Shown: one piece after another, positions 7,970 to 16,575 of the stretch
How positions within the stretch are numbered: the stretch's first letter is position 1
Layout: each line of letters starts with the position of its first letter
Source of the DNA: Chryseobacterium carnipullorum
GTDB taxonomy: Bacteria; Bacteroidota; Bacteroidia; Flavobacteriales; Weeksellaceae
Reading direction: 5' to 3'
Assembly (NCBI RefSeq): GCF_900142785.1
Contig: NZ_FRCD01000007.1
Coordinates: forward strand, 175,337-239,336
DNA: 64,000 bases
Made by a program: the position numbers and the translations under genes
The notes under the pieces: model-generated
What the model saw: only the letters and a program-made list of their open reading frames with translations
Told to the model about the DNA's origin: nothing
Database searches by the model: none

Positions 7970-9169
7970 ATGAAAGAGGTACTGAAAAACTACTCAGGAA
8001 TTATACTTTTGCTCTTAGGAATTGCTGTAGGAAGCATTATAGGAGTAACTGCTCCCGGTATTGTAGACTATATTAAACCGTTGGGAGATATCTTCCTGAA
8101 TCTTCTTTTTGTAAGTGTAGTACCATTGGTATTCTTTGCTGTATCCAATTCTATTGCTTCTCTGGAACAAGGGTCTAAATTTGGGAAAATCATTTTAGTG
8201 ATGTCCTTTACTTTTCTGTTTTTCATTTTAACGGCAGCCGTTTTTACGATTTGTGCGGTGTATGTATTTCCCGTTTCAGGAGTTTCAGGCAGTTCTGAAA
8301 TGATAACTGAAGCGGCCAGTGAAGATAGCTGGGGAAACAGGATTGTCAGTTTCTTTACGGTTGGAGAATTTACTCAACTTTTTTCAAGACAGAATATGCT
8401 GGCTCTTCTTATTTTCGCTTTTATGACTGGATTTGCAGCCCGTAAAGCCGGAGATAAAGGACAGCCATTCAGGGTTTTTATTGCTTCAGGATATGAGGTG
8501 ATGAAGGAACTTCTTTTACTGATCATGAAACTGGCACCTATTGGTCTTGGGGCTTATTTTGCCTATCAGGTCGCTACGCTGGGACCTCAGCTTTTTGGTT
8601 TCTATGCAAAACCATTAGGGCTTTATTACGTTGCTGGAATTGTATATTTCTTTGTCTTCTTTTCGTTATACGCTTTTATGGCAGACGGGCAAAATGGGAT
8701 CAGAAGATTCTGGAAAAATGCGGTCTATCCTACCCTAACCGCCCTAAGTACCTGCAGTAGCTTTGCTACCATGCCAGCTAATCTTCAGGCAGCCTCGAAG
8801 ATCGGTATTCCAAATTCAATTGCCAACCTGGTTATTCCAATTGGAACAACATTGCATAAAAACGGATCTTCCATGTCTTCCATCATCAAAATATATGTGG
8901 CTTTTCTTATCATTGGAAAAGATTTCTTTGATCCTGCCAATTTACTGCTGGCTTTAGGAATCACAGTTTTTGTAAGTATTGTTGCGGGTGGGATTCCAAA
9001 CGGTGGATATATTGGTGAAATGCTGATGATTTCGGTCTATAAATTGCCTCAGGAAGCTATCCCCGCAGTGATGATTATCGGGACACTGGTGGATCCTTTA
9101 GCTACAGTTCTGAATACTGTGGGAGATATTGTCGCAGCCATGTTTGTGAACCGGTTTGTGAAGGTATAG
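7970..9169 (+). CDS. Dicarboxylate/amino acid:cation symporter (DAACS family)
   Basis: A 399-residue inner-membrane transporter with eight or so membrane segments. Hallmarks of the glutamate transporter fold are a serine-rich re-entrant loop region (STCSSFATMPANLQAA, about 261-276) and the substrate/sodium-binding stretch VIPIGTTLHKNGSSMSS (about 288-304). Family members take up glutamate, aspartate or C4-dicarboxylates with Na+ or H+. LHKNG replaces the common NMDG signature, so the substrate cannot be named. It is transcribed divergently from cbpA and appears monocistronic. The 195-bp gap that follows holds no recognisable feature. Confidence 0.88.
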   Translation: MKEVLKNYSGIILLLLGIAVGSIIGVTAPGIVDYIKPLGDIFLNLLFVSVVPLVFFAVSNSIASLEQGSKFGKIILVMSFTFLFFILTAAVFTICAVYVFPVSGVSGSSEMITEAASEDSWGNRIVSFFTVGEFTQLFSRQNMLALLIFAFMTGFAARKAGDKGQPFRVFIASGYEVMKELLLLIMKLAPIGLGAYFAYQVATLGPQLFGFYAKPLGLYYVAGIVYFFVFFSLYAFMADGQNGIRRFWKNAVYPTLTALSTCSSFATMPANLQAASKIGIPNSIANLVIPIGTTLHKNGSSMSSIIKIYVAFLIIGKDFFDPANLLLALGITVFVSIVAGGIPNGGYIGEMLMISVYKLPQEAIPAVMIIGTLVDPLATVLNTVGDIVAAMFVNRFVKV

Positions 9170-9364
9170 AGAGAGGGAGAGAAAAGAATGAAGAACAGGA
9201 AACAATATCTATATATCTGAAATTAGATTTAAATTTATAGATACATATGCCTGATCTATTCAATTTTTGAAAGTTTGAGGTATCATTATTTTTCTCATTG
9301 AGTAATCAATTGAAAATGTTTTCGATAACAGATTGTTATAAAGTTCCGTTGATGATCAATATTT

Positions 9365-9748
9365 TTACTCACTCCGTTTTACGGGTTCAAGGTTTTCATA
9401 TTCTTCTTTAGTGAAGAGTCTGTATTGAACCTTGAATGTTTTACCTAACGGAGTTTCCAATGAAAATCCGCCCGGACCGAAACCATCTGTAACATCCAAA
9501 GTAAAATGGGAATATTTCCAGTATTCGAATAAATCGCGGTCTATCCAGAATTCATGACCATTAATCGTTCCTATCATGGCGTCATTCATTCTTGGAAAGA
9601 ATCCTCCTTTCTCAAAACATTGCGGCTGGGTACCTTCACAGCATCCTCCTGCCTGGTAAAACATCAGGGCACCATATTGATCTTCCAGCTGATAAATAAC
9701 GTCAAGTGCTTTTTCTGTAGCGGATAATCTTGATATCGTAGTTTCCAT
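9365..9748 (-). CDS. DUF779 protein
   Basis: A 127-residue soluble protein. It has the DUF779 signature GGCCEGTQPQCF near residues 47-58 and the cluster FWIDRDLFEYWKYSHFTLDV in the second half. DUF779 genes are typically found next to aldehyde dehydrogenases, as here. The three cysteines of the signature could bind a metal, but that is inference. The frame is open 12 codons upstream; ATG 9748 (METTISRL) is chosen because the extra residues (MARLSFKYKKKK) look like AT-rich leader. It is the most distal gene of the cluster with adhP and ald. Confidence 0.85.
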   Translation of the reverse strand: METTISRLSATEKALDVIYQLEDQYGALMFYQAGGCCEGTQPQCFEKGGFFPRMNDAMIGTINGHEFWIDRDLFEYWKYSHFTLDVTDGFGPGGFSLETPLGKTFKVQYRLFTKEEYENLEPVKRSE

Positions 9749-9852
9749 TTTTTTCTTTTTATATTTAAAACTTAGACGGGCCAAGTTTGTTTCTTTTAAG
9801 GTACGAAGATTTAATTAAAACCATAAGAAATTATTTTATTTGCTTCTTTGAA

Positions 9853-9888
9853 TAAAAAGCCCGGCAAAATAATTCTACCGGGATTTTT
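9853..9888 (-). terminator. Terminator of the adhP-like gene
   Basis: Inverted repeat CCCGG (9860-9864) / CCGGG (9878-9882), extended by A/T pairs on both sides. On the minus strand it ends in a T-run just downstream of the adhP stop. It separates adhP from DUF779, so the latter may be transcribed separately. Confidence 0.6.
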
Positions 9889-9900
9889 AACTCATCATGC

Positions 9901-10935
9901 TTACATGGAGCCGGCAATATCGAGTACGATTCTGCCATCTATCTGCCCTTTCTTCATTTTATCAAAAACATCATTGATATCTTCCAGTTTTGCAGAGGTC
10001 ACCGTTGCTTTCACAAGGCCTTCATTGGCGAAGTCCAGTGCTTCCTGAAGATCTTTCCTTGTACCGACAATAGACCCTCTCACGGTTATTCTCTTTAATA
10101 CAGTTTCAAAAATCGGGAGTTCAAAAGAGCCTGGTGGAAGACCATTCAATGCGATCGTTCCTTTTCTTCTCAGAACATCAATTCCCTGTTTGAAGGCAAT
10201 CGGGGATACTGCTGTAATGAGCGCGCCATGCATACCACCAACTTCTTTATGCAGATATTGTCCCGGATCGGTAGTTTTTGCATTCACAACCAGATCGGCT
10301 CCCAGTTTTTTTGCTAATTCCAGTTTGTCATCTGATACATCAATGGCTGCTACATGCATTCCCATTGCTTTTGCATATTGTACCGCTACATGCCCCAATC
10401 CGCCAATTCCTGAAATAGCTACCCATTCTCCTGGTTTCGTTTCTGTTTCTTTCAATCCTTTATACACTGTCACTCCTGCACACAAAATAGGGGCAATTTC
10501 TAAAAAGTTGACATCCGATTTTAAATGTCCTACATATCTTGAATCTGCAATCACATATTCCGCAAAAGCCCCATCTACACTATAACCTCCATTTTTCTGA
10601 GCTTCACACAGTGTTTCCCATCCTGTAATGCAATAATCACAGCACCCGCAGGCACTATACAACCATGGAACTCCCACTGCATCGCCTTCTTTTACATATG
10701 CTTCAGGTCCGCAGGCTACTACGATTCCTACTCCTTCATGTCCGGGAATTAAAGGCATTTTTGGTTTTGCCGGCCAATCGCCATCGATCGCATGTAAGTC
10801 TGTGTGGCAAACTCCACAGGCGATTACTTTTACCAGCACTTCATATCTTCCGGGCTCTCTTACCGGAACTTCTTCTATTTTTAGCGGTTGCCCGTAGCCC
10901 TGAACTACTGCGGCTTTCATTATTTTTGGAATCAT
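9901..10935 (-). CDS. adhP: Zinc-dependent alcohol dehydrogenase, AdhP type
   Basis: A 344-residue medium-chain alcohol dehydrogenase that interconverts primary alcohols and aldehydes with NAD. Catalytic-zinc residues are C43 (GVCHTD) and H66 with E67 (GHEGVG); four structural-zinc cysteines are C96, C99, C102 and C110; the Rossmann motif is GIGGLGHVA. The upstream 33 codons of the open frame come from a dispersed intergenic repeat and are not used. ATG at 10935 ([11 protein letters not shown]) and ATG at 10920 (MKAAVV) are both possible. It lies downstream of the aldehyde dehydrogenase gene, so the two likely carry out successive oxidation steps. Confidence 0.92.
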   Translation of the reverse strand: MIPKIMKAAVVQGYGQPLKIEEVPVREPGRYEVLVKVIACGVCHTDLHAIDGDWPAKPKMPLIPGHEGVGIVVACGPEAYVKEGDAVGVPWLYSACGCCDYCITGWETLCEAQKNGGYSVDGAFAEYVIADSRYVGHLKSDVNFLEIAPILCAGVTVYKGLKETETKPGEWVAISGIGGLGHVAVQYAKAMGMHVAAIDVSDDKLELAKKLGADLVVNAKTTDPGQYLHKEVGGMHGALITAVSPIAFKQGIDVLRRKGTIALNGLPPGSFELPIFETVLKRITVRGSIVGTRKDLQEALDFANEGLVKATVTSAKLEDINDVFDKMKKGQIDGRIVLDIAGSM

Positions 10936-11120
10936 ATTATTTGAGTTTAGTTTTTGGTTGATATTGGTTGTTAAAAGTGAGTTGTCAATTGTGAATCTTA
11001 ATCGTTGGTCATTCACTATTGAATTGCGGAGCAAAATTGACTTTTCACATTGAAAATTGTTTCCTTAACGATAATATAATTCCTTCTTACCCAAATATTT
11101 CAGATAAGGACATCTATTTT

Positions 11121-11250
11121 TCGCGTGAGGGATGGAAAGGGCGGCGAGGAACGAGCCGGTGCGGAATGAAATGGAGCACCGAAACGAAGTGAAGCCCTGG
11201 AAAAGCCCGACCGTTTTGCCCCGGCAGAGCGGGGCAAACGGGCACGCCCT
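11121..11250. repeat. GC-rich foldable intergenic element
   Basis: A 130-bp GC-rich block in a very AT-rich gap between ald and adhP. It can fold upon itself: GCGTG (11123-11127) with CACGC (11243-11247), AGGGC with GCCCT, GGTGC with GCACC, and near the 3' side TTTTGCCCC with GGGGCAAA. No open reading frame fits. It looks like a mobile or structured-RNA element known as an intergenic repeat in related genomes; that last point is from memory. Confidence 0.6.
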
Positions 11251-11262
11251 AATATTTAAAAA

Positions 11263-12792
11263 TTAAAAGAAACCTAATTTGTTTTTGTTGTAGGAGATCA
11301 GCATATTTTTAGTCTGACGGTAGTGATCAAGCATCATTTTATGATTTTCTCTACCGATTCCAGACTGCTTATACCCTCCGAAAGGTGCTCCTGCCGGATA
11401 AGAGTGATATTGGTTCACCCAAACTCTTCCTGCCTGAATCTGGCGCGGAACATTGTAAAGCTGGTGTGCATCTCTTGTCCAAACCCCTGCACCAAGTCCA
11501 TAGATTGTGTCGTTGGCAATTTTTATTCCCTCTTCTTCGTCTTTGAAAGTCGTAAATGCCAATACCGGCCCGAAGATCTCTTCCTGGAAAATTCTCATTC
11601 TGTTGTTTCCTTTGAAAATAGTCGGCTGAATATAGAATCCGTCCTCTAAGTTTTCTCCTACATTGTTTACCTCTCCTCCTACCAGAACTTCAGCACCTTC
11701 TTCTTTTCCCAGCTGAATGTAGGAAAGGATTTTGTCTTTCTGGATCTGAGAAGCCTGAGCTCCCATCATAACGGTTTTATCCAGCGGATTTCCTACTTTG
11801 ATGGCTTTCACTCTTTCAATCACTTTTGCAATGAATGCATCGGCAATATCTTCCTGAACCAGCAATCTTGAAGGACATGTACAGATTTCTCCCTGGTTAA
11901 GGGCGAAAAGAACAGCTCCTTCAATGGCTTTATCAAGGAACTCATCGTCTGCATCCATTACTGAACTGAAGAAAACATTTGGAGATTTTCCTCCTAACTC
12001 AAGTGTTACCGGGATAATATTTTCTGTGGCGTATTGCATCACAAGACGTCCTGTAGCGGTAGAACCTGTAAAAGCTGCTTTTGCTACTTTTGGGTTGGTA
12101 ACCAAAGCTCTTCCCAGCTCTGCTCCGAAACCGTTCACAATATTAATAACTCCTGCAGGCAAAAGATCACCGATAATTTCCATTAAAACCAGAATAGAAA
12201 CCGGAGTGCTTTCTGCAGGTTTCAACACGACACAGTTCCCTGCTGCCAGTGCCGGAGCCAGCTTCCATACGGCCATCAATATCGGGAAGTTCCAGGGAAT
12301 GATCTGGGCAATGACTCCCAGAGGCTCATGAACAATCAGAGATACGGTATCTTTATCCAGTTCATTGTGAGAACCTTCGTCTGCACGGATCACGGAAGCA
12401 AAGTATCTGAAATGGTCTATGGCAAGAGGTAAGTCAGCCGCTAAAGTTTCTCTTACTGCTTTTCCGTTGTCGATAGTTTCAACAATAGCAAGGTATTCCA
12501 GATTCTGCTCGATTCTGTCTGCAATTTTGTTCAGGATAATACTTCTTTCAGTAGATGAAGTATTTTTCCAGGTTTGAAATGCTTTTTCTGCAGCATTGAC
12601 TGCCAACTCCAAATCTTCCTTGGATGAGTGGGCTACCTGAGTAAAATTTTTACCGTTAACAGGTGAAACTACATTAAAGTACTGCCCGTTAACTGGAGGC
12701 GTAAATTTACCGTCAATGTAATTATCATATTTGTTTTTGAATTCAGGCCACTGAAACGCAGTGTCTGATTTTGGTTCTGTAATCGTGCTCAT
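11263..12792 (-). CDS. Aldehyde dehydrogenase, AldB/AcoD-like
   Basis: A 509-residue NAD(P)-dependent aldehyde dehydrogenase. Visible are the fold landmark IIPWNFPIL, the catalytic glutamate in LELGGKSPN, the catalytic cysteine in NQGEICTCPSR, and the late motif EEIFGPVLAF. The CTCPSR form is typical of the AldB/acetaldehyde dehydrogenase subgroup, which fits the DUF779 neighbour and the adhP-like gene. It oxidises acetaldehyde-like substrates to acids in the cytosol. An AraC-type gene is transcribed divergently from 12973 and is the likely regulator. Confidence 0.93.
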   Translation of the reverse strand: MSTITEPKSDTAFQWPEFKNKYDNYIDGKFTPPVNGQYFNVVSPVNGKNFTQVAHSSKEDLELAVNAAEKAFQTWKNTSSTERSIILNKIADRIEQNLEYLAIVETIDNGKAVRETLAADLPLAIDHFRYFASVIRADEGSHNELDKDTVSLIVHEPLGVIAQIIPWNFPILMAVWKLAPALAAGNCVVLKPAESTPVSILVLMEIIGDLLPAGVINIVNGFGAELGRALVTNPKVAKAAFTGSTATGRLVMQYATENIIPVTLELGGKSPNVFFSSVMDADDEFLDKAIEGAVLFALNQGEICTCPSRLLVQEDIADAFIAKVIERVKAIKVGNPLDKTVMMGAQASQIQKDKILSYIQLGKEEGAEVLVGGEVNNVGENLEDGFYIQPTIFKGNNRMRIFQEEIFGPVLAFTTFKDEEEGIKIANDTIYGLGAGVWTRDAHQLYNVPRQIQAGRVWVNQYHSYPAGAPFGGYKQSGIGRENHKMMLDHYRQTKNMLISYNKNKLGFF

Positions 12793-12935
12793 ATTAATAT
12801 AATTTTATTTTTTTCGTAATGCCAAGTTACATTTTGAAATGAAAAAGTAATAGCACAATCGTACAAAAAAACATTAAAATAGTATAGATGTTCAATTTTA
12901 TAATTTTATTAACAACAGTGTAGGTCTAAAATTTA

Positions 12936-12943
12936 TATATTTG
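12936..12943 (+). promoter_or_regulatory. Candidate -7 element of the AraC-type gene
   Basis: TATATTTG fits TAnnTTTG, 29 bp before the ATG at 12973, within the 180-bp divergent gap shared with the aldehyde dehydrogenase gene. Confidence 0.45.
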
Positions 12944-12972
12944 AGTTATTGGGTTTTACAAAATGTTTAGAA

Positions 12973-13899
12973 ATGAATAACAATAATAAATTTTTATTAA
13001 ATACTCCTGAATTAAAAAAGGAGAGCCAATTATTGAATCTTGTTGAGAACCAGACAAAATTCAGTCTAAACAACTGTGAATTTAATATTTATGAAACCCA
13101 TCAAGCTGCTTTCGGCGTAAAACTTCACTTTGAAAATATTGCTTTTACGTCTATGCTGAGAGGAAAAAAGCATATGAAGCTGGATAATAAAACGAATTAT
13201 TTTGATTATTTCCCGGGTGAAAGTATTTTGGTAGCACCGGGAGAAACAATGGTGATAGACTTTCCTGAAGCAGATGAGGCGCCAACCCAATGTATTTCTT
13301 TAAGCCTTAATCCGGATTTTATAGAGGATTCTCTTAATTACTTAAACTATACTCTTCCTAAAGTGGATGACTCCTCACAATGGAATATCCAGCTGGATGA
13401 GTTTTTTCTTTTTAATAACAAGTCTCTGGCCTCAGCAACCAACAACATTATGAGAATTGCAATGGATGATAATTCCCAAAAGGATATCATGGCAGATTTT
13501 GCACTGAAAGAACTGTTGATCAGACTTATGCAAACCCAGGCAAGAAGTATGGTGGAAAAAAATATCGCTAAAAATAAATCAAGAATAGGATTCGCGGTAG
13601 ACTACATCAGAAAAAATCTTCACCAAAAGCTCTCGATTGATAGTATTGCTAAACTGGCTTATGTAAGTAAGTCGAATTTCTTTAAAATGTTCAAAGACGA
13701 GCTAGGAACTTCTCCGAACGATTTTATCCTGCAGGAAAGAATCAACAGGGCAAAGGAATTATTAGCGGGCCAAAACAGCATTAAGGAAACAGCTTACCAG
13801 ACCGGTTTTTCGGATACTAATTATTTTACCCGAGTATTTAAGCAGTTGGTAGGAGTTACCCCTAAGAGTTATCAAAACAAAACAGTGTTTTTTAAATAA
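12973..13899 (+). CDS. AraC-family transcriptional regulator
   Basis: A 308-residue regulator. The C-terminal ~100 residues carry the two helix-turn-helix motifs of the family (KLSIDSIAKLAYVSKSNFFK and the second ending GFSDTNYFTRVFKQLVGVTPKSYQ). The N-terminal ~190 residues resemble the AraC_N sensor domain type (HxxHAxFGVKLHFENIAFTSMLRGKKHM-like stretch), ligand unknown. Divergence from the aldehyde dehydrogenase gene suggests that it controls that gene and its partners. ATG at 12973 is preferred to the TTG at 12949 because the latter overlaps the promoter-like TATATTTG region. Confidence 0.88.
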   Translation: MNNNNKFLLNTPELKKESQLLNLVENQTKFSLNNCEFNIYETHQAAFGVKLHFENIAFTSMLRGKKHMKLDNKTNYFDYFPGESILVAPGETMVIDFPEADEAPTQCISLSLNPDFIEDSLNYLNYTLPKVDDSSQWNIQLDEFFLFNNKSLASATNNIMRIAMDDNSQKDIMADFALKELLIRLMQTQARSMVEKNIAKNKSRIGFAVDYIRKNLHQKLSIDSIAKLAYVSKSNFFKMFKDELGTSPNDFILQERINRAKELLAGQNSIKETAYQTGFSDTNYFTRVFKQLVGVTPKSYQNKTVFFK

Positions 13900-13934
13900 A
13901 CTAAAAAGAGCAGATTCTTCTGCTCTTTTTAGTT
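13899..13934. terminator. Bidirectional terminator
   Basis: A 16-bp perfect stem (13899-13914 with 13919-13934, loop TTCT) with A and T tracts inside the arms. It lies between the AraC gene and the converging gene at 13944. Confidence 0.9.
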
Positions 13935-13943
13935 ATAAACCAA

Positions 13944-14978
13944 TTATTTTTTTTTTGAAACAATCTGCTCTAACTGCTTCTCCAGTTTATTAATCTTTTC
14001 GGACTGAGACTTTAAAGTCTTATTTTCTTCCTGAAGTTTTTTGATTTGCTTGTTCTGCTCTATGGAGTAAAGAGTAAGTTCTTCTATCTTTTGTAAAAGT
14101 TTGATCTGAAATTCGCCAATATTCACCCCATCTTTCTCCATTACTTTTGCAGAAGCAATTTCCGGCAAATGTTTCTTTTCTTTAATGTGCTTTTCAACAT
14201 CTTCTAACTTTGGAAGATTGTATTCATTTTCAAACACAAAATCAGCAGTTGGCGTAAGAGTTACTTTTACTTCTTTTGCTTCAAATTTCCCATTTAATAA
14301 TGCATTTCCATTATCTCCATTTATTACAAATGCTTTACTCCAATCCCAATCATTATTCGCTACATTTTTTGGAGCAAGATGCATTAATTTTCCACCACCA
14401 TCAGGAGTATGAAAAATCCAGGAATTTGTTCCACCGCTTATAATATCCTGAAATTGAGCATCCCCAACAACATCCAATTTATATTTAGGAGTATTGGTTC
14501 CAATTCCCACATTACCGTTAGGAATAAATCTTACTTTTTCTTCGCCATTAAATCTGAATCCTAGTCCGATAATATTATCTGAATCTCCTCTAATAATACC
14601 CATATCTGCATGATTATTATACCATGTAAACATAAGGGAAGAAACCAATGTATTAATAGGATTTTGCGCGGCAAAAGGCTGAAAGAATCTAATCGCTTTT
14701 TCTTCGTTTCCAAAATTAACATCGAACTTAGTCTTAGGAGTTGAAGTGCCAATTCCAACATTCCCAATTTCTGTTAATTGAAAACCGACTCCAGTAGATG
14801 TACGAAGCCTTACCCCACCATACCAATTAATATCCAACCCATCTGAACCTGATACAGGATAATGACCCAAATAAAAATTTATAGGATCGCCATTACCATA
14901 TAATTTGTTGAATGGGATATCTTGAGAAAATAGTAGTTCACAAATAACCAGACCTAGAACTGATAATGCTTTTTTCAT
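13944..14978 (-). CDS. Surface protein with phage-tail-fibre-like repeats and coiled coil
   Basis: A 344-residue exported protein with a signal peptide (1-19). It has two GNVGIGTxTPKxKxDV repeats (about residues 72-88 and 153-170) typical of Bacteroidota tail-fibre-like proteins, then a DFVFENEYNLPKLEDVEKHI...HLPEIASA segment resembling the S74 intramolecular chaperone region, and a C-terminal coiled coil (about 290-340, many E/K/L/Q heptads). It is probably a trimeric surface or secreted fibre; no enzymatic function is visible. A catalytic Ser-Lys pair of S74 could not be assigned. Confidence 0.7.
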   Translation of the reverse strand: MKKALSVLGLVICELLFSQDIPFNKLYGNGDPINFYLGHYPVSGSDGLDINWYGGVRLRTSTGVGFQLTEIGNVGIGTSTPKTKFDVNFGNEEKAIRFFQPFAAQNPINTLVSSLMFTWYNNHADMGIIRGDSDNIIGLGFRFNGEEKVRFIPNGNVGIGTNTPKYKLDVVGDAQFQDIISGGTNSWIFHTPDGGGKLMHLAPKNVANNDWDWSKAFVINGDNGNALLNGKFEAKEVKVTLTPTADFVFENEYNLPKLEDVEKHIKEKKHLPEIASAKVMEKDGVNIGEFQIKLLQKIEELTLYSIEQNKQIKKLQEENKTLKSQSEKINKLEKQLEQIVSKKK

Positions 14979-15040
14979 AAAGTTTGTGTTTAAAATTATT
15001 GATCACTCCTATCAAACTAAAACAGCTCAATAAAAGTTGG

Positions 15041-15048
15041 CAAATTTA
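15041..15048 (-). promoter_or_regulatory. Candidate -7 element of the surface-protein gene
   Basis: Minus strand reads TAAATTTG, an exact TAnnTTTG match, 62 bp upstream of the start at 14978. Confidence 0.4.
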
Positions 15049-15097
15049 AATATTTTTTCAAGAATATCAGAATAATTTATCAGTATATATAATTTTT

Positions 15098-16426
15098 TTA
15101 ATCCTGGTAATGATAATATCTTGCTCCTTTCAATACAGGATTTTCTGATTCTACAGATTTCAACCCAAAGCCTTTATAGCTTGTATTGACCGATCTTTTA
15201 AGTTGTTTCTGATGCAACTTTTCATAGGTTTCAAAATCAATGGCTATTCTGTTTTTTAAGTTTTCAAACAAATTCCATTTTGAAACAACGGTTCTCCAGT
15301 TTTTGGATATTTTGCCGGCAAAGACTTTAGATTTAGAACCACTTCCATATCCTAAGAATCCTACCTGAGCACCCGCCAGTTCTTCTCTCTCATTATAAGA
15401 AACCTGAAGAGCAGACAATAGCGCCATAAAAATAGAAGCAGTATACATATTTCCTATTTCTGAAGATGCTCTCTGTGATCTCTCAATTTTTTTACTGATG
15501 AAATTAAGATATCCTTCAGATTTGGCAACCGCTTTCTGTTCATCGGGAGTTTCGTAAGAAAGCCCGTTTTCAAGGCTGTAGATCTCGGTAAAAACTCTTT
15601 TGCCATGAAACGCATAGGGAAGATGGAAGATAAGATACCGCCATGCTTCATAGGGTTTATCTTCTCCCGTAATTTCTTTGTAATGCTGATAGGCTTCCCT
15701 GATCCTGTCCTGATAACATTGGTTTGAATACTGTCCGTCAAAAACCGGCTCATCCGTAAATACTTCTATGGTATCAGGGAAATTCTCCGGCGCTGTAGTT
15801 AAATCTTCTTTGTCATATACTCTTCTTGGTTTGAAAAAGTCAAAAACACTTTCTGTAGCTACGCCCCAATTATTTTCGATTTCAAGAAGGTCCGGTTTTG
15901 ATGAGATCATAAGTGCCACAGCACCTCCGCCCTGAGTATATTCACCTGAAGAAGCGAGTTCGTATTTAGCATAATCACTGGCAATAACGACTGCTTTTTT
16001 GTCTGGATTTACTCTTACAAAATCAAGAGAATTATGTAAAGCATCCACTGCTCCAATGCAGGCAAAGGTCATATCTACCACATCACAGTTTCTGAAACAT
16101 CTTTCGCCAAACTCTTTTTCCAGCACTTTCTCTACCATCTGCATGGCATAGGACGCGGTAGGTTTTGCCGCATCCAGGGCGCTTTCTGTTCCTAAATAAA
16201 TCCTTGCTATCTCTTTCGGATTGATTTCATAATCTCTGATCATCTTCAATAAAGCTTCGGCTGCCAGTGTAGCCGCATCTTCATGAACATCGGGAAATCC
16301 CATTTTATGCAGTCCCAATCCTTTTTCCAGTTTTGCAGATTCAATTCCTCTTTTCTCCGCCAGGTCTTTGATTTCTAAATACAAAGACGGCACATAATAG
16401 CCCGCAGCCTCAATTCCAAAAGTCAT
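15098..16426 (-). CDS. Hydroxymethylglutaryl-CoA synthase family protein
   Basis: A 442-residue thiolase-fold enzyme that condenses acetyl-CoA and acetoacetyl-CoA to HMG-CoA, the first committed step of the mevalonate route to isoprenoids. The acid/base glutamate is E81 (YLGTES), the nucleophilic cysteine is C123 (MTFACIGA), and the histidine lies in FHLPYAFHGK. The N-terminus MTFGIEAAGYYVP is canonical. It appears monocistronic and no other mevalonate gene is in the window. The Bacteroidota usually use the MEP pathway; a mevalonate-type gene set is a recognised trait of some flavobacteria, including Chryseobacterium relatives. Confidence 0.88.
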   Translation of the reverse strand: MTFGIEAAGYYVPSLYLEIKDLAEKRGIESAKLEKGLGLHKMGFPDVHEDAATLAAEALLKMIRDYEINPKEIARIYLGTESALDAAKPTASYAMQMVEKVLEKEFGERCFRNCDVVDMTFACIGAVDALHNSLDFVRVNPDKKAVVIASDYAKYELASSGEYTQGGGAVALMISSKPDLLEIENNWGVATESVFDFFKPRRVYDKEDLTTAPENFPDTIEVFTDEPVFDGQYSNQCYQDRIREAYQHYKEITGEDKPYEAWRYLIFHLPYAFHGKRVFTEIYSLENGLSYETPDEQKAVAKSEGYLNFISKKIERSQRASSEIGNMYTASIFMALLSALQVSYNEREELAGAQVGFLGYGSGSKSKVFAGKISKNWRTVVSKWNLFENLKNRIAIDFETYEKLHQKQLKRSVNTSYKGFGLKSVESENPVLKGARYYHYQD

Positions 16427-16521
16427 TTTATTCTAAATTTTTATACGAATTTATAAAATGATGTTTGAATATACCCTCATTTCTCAGGCATAATTTGTCT
16501 TTTAAATACAAAAATCATAAA

Positions 16522-16548
16522 AAAACCGCTGTTCGATACAGCGGTTTT
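16522..16548 (-). terminator. Terminator of the M1 aminopeptidase operon
   Basis: An 11-bp perfect stem (16522-16532 with 16538-16548, loop TCGAT); on the minus strand it is followed by a T-rich tract. It is 28 bp downstream of the aminopeptidase stop. Confidence 0.85.
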
Positions 16549-16575
16549 ATATTCTTATCAATTTTAATGACCTTT

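Noticed and set aside
10936..11034. N-terminal extension of the adhP-like protein
   Set aside because: The added residues come from a GTGAATTG-type intergenic repeat and precede the canonical MKAAVV start.
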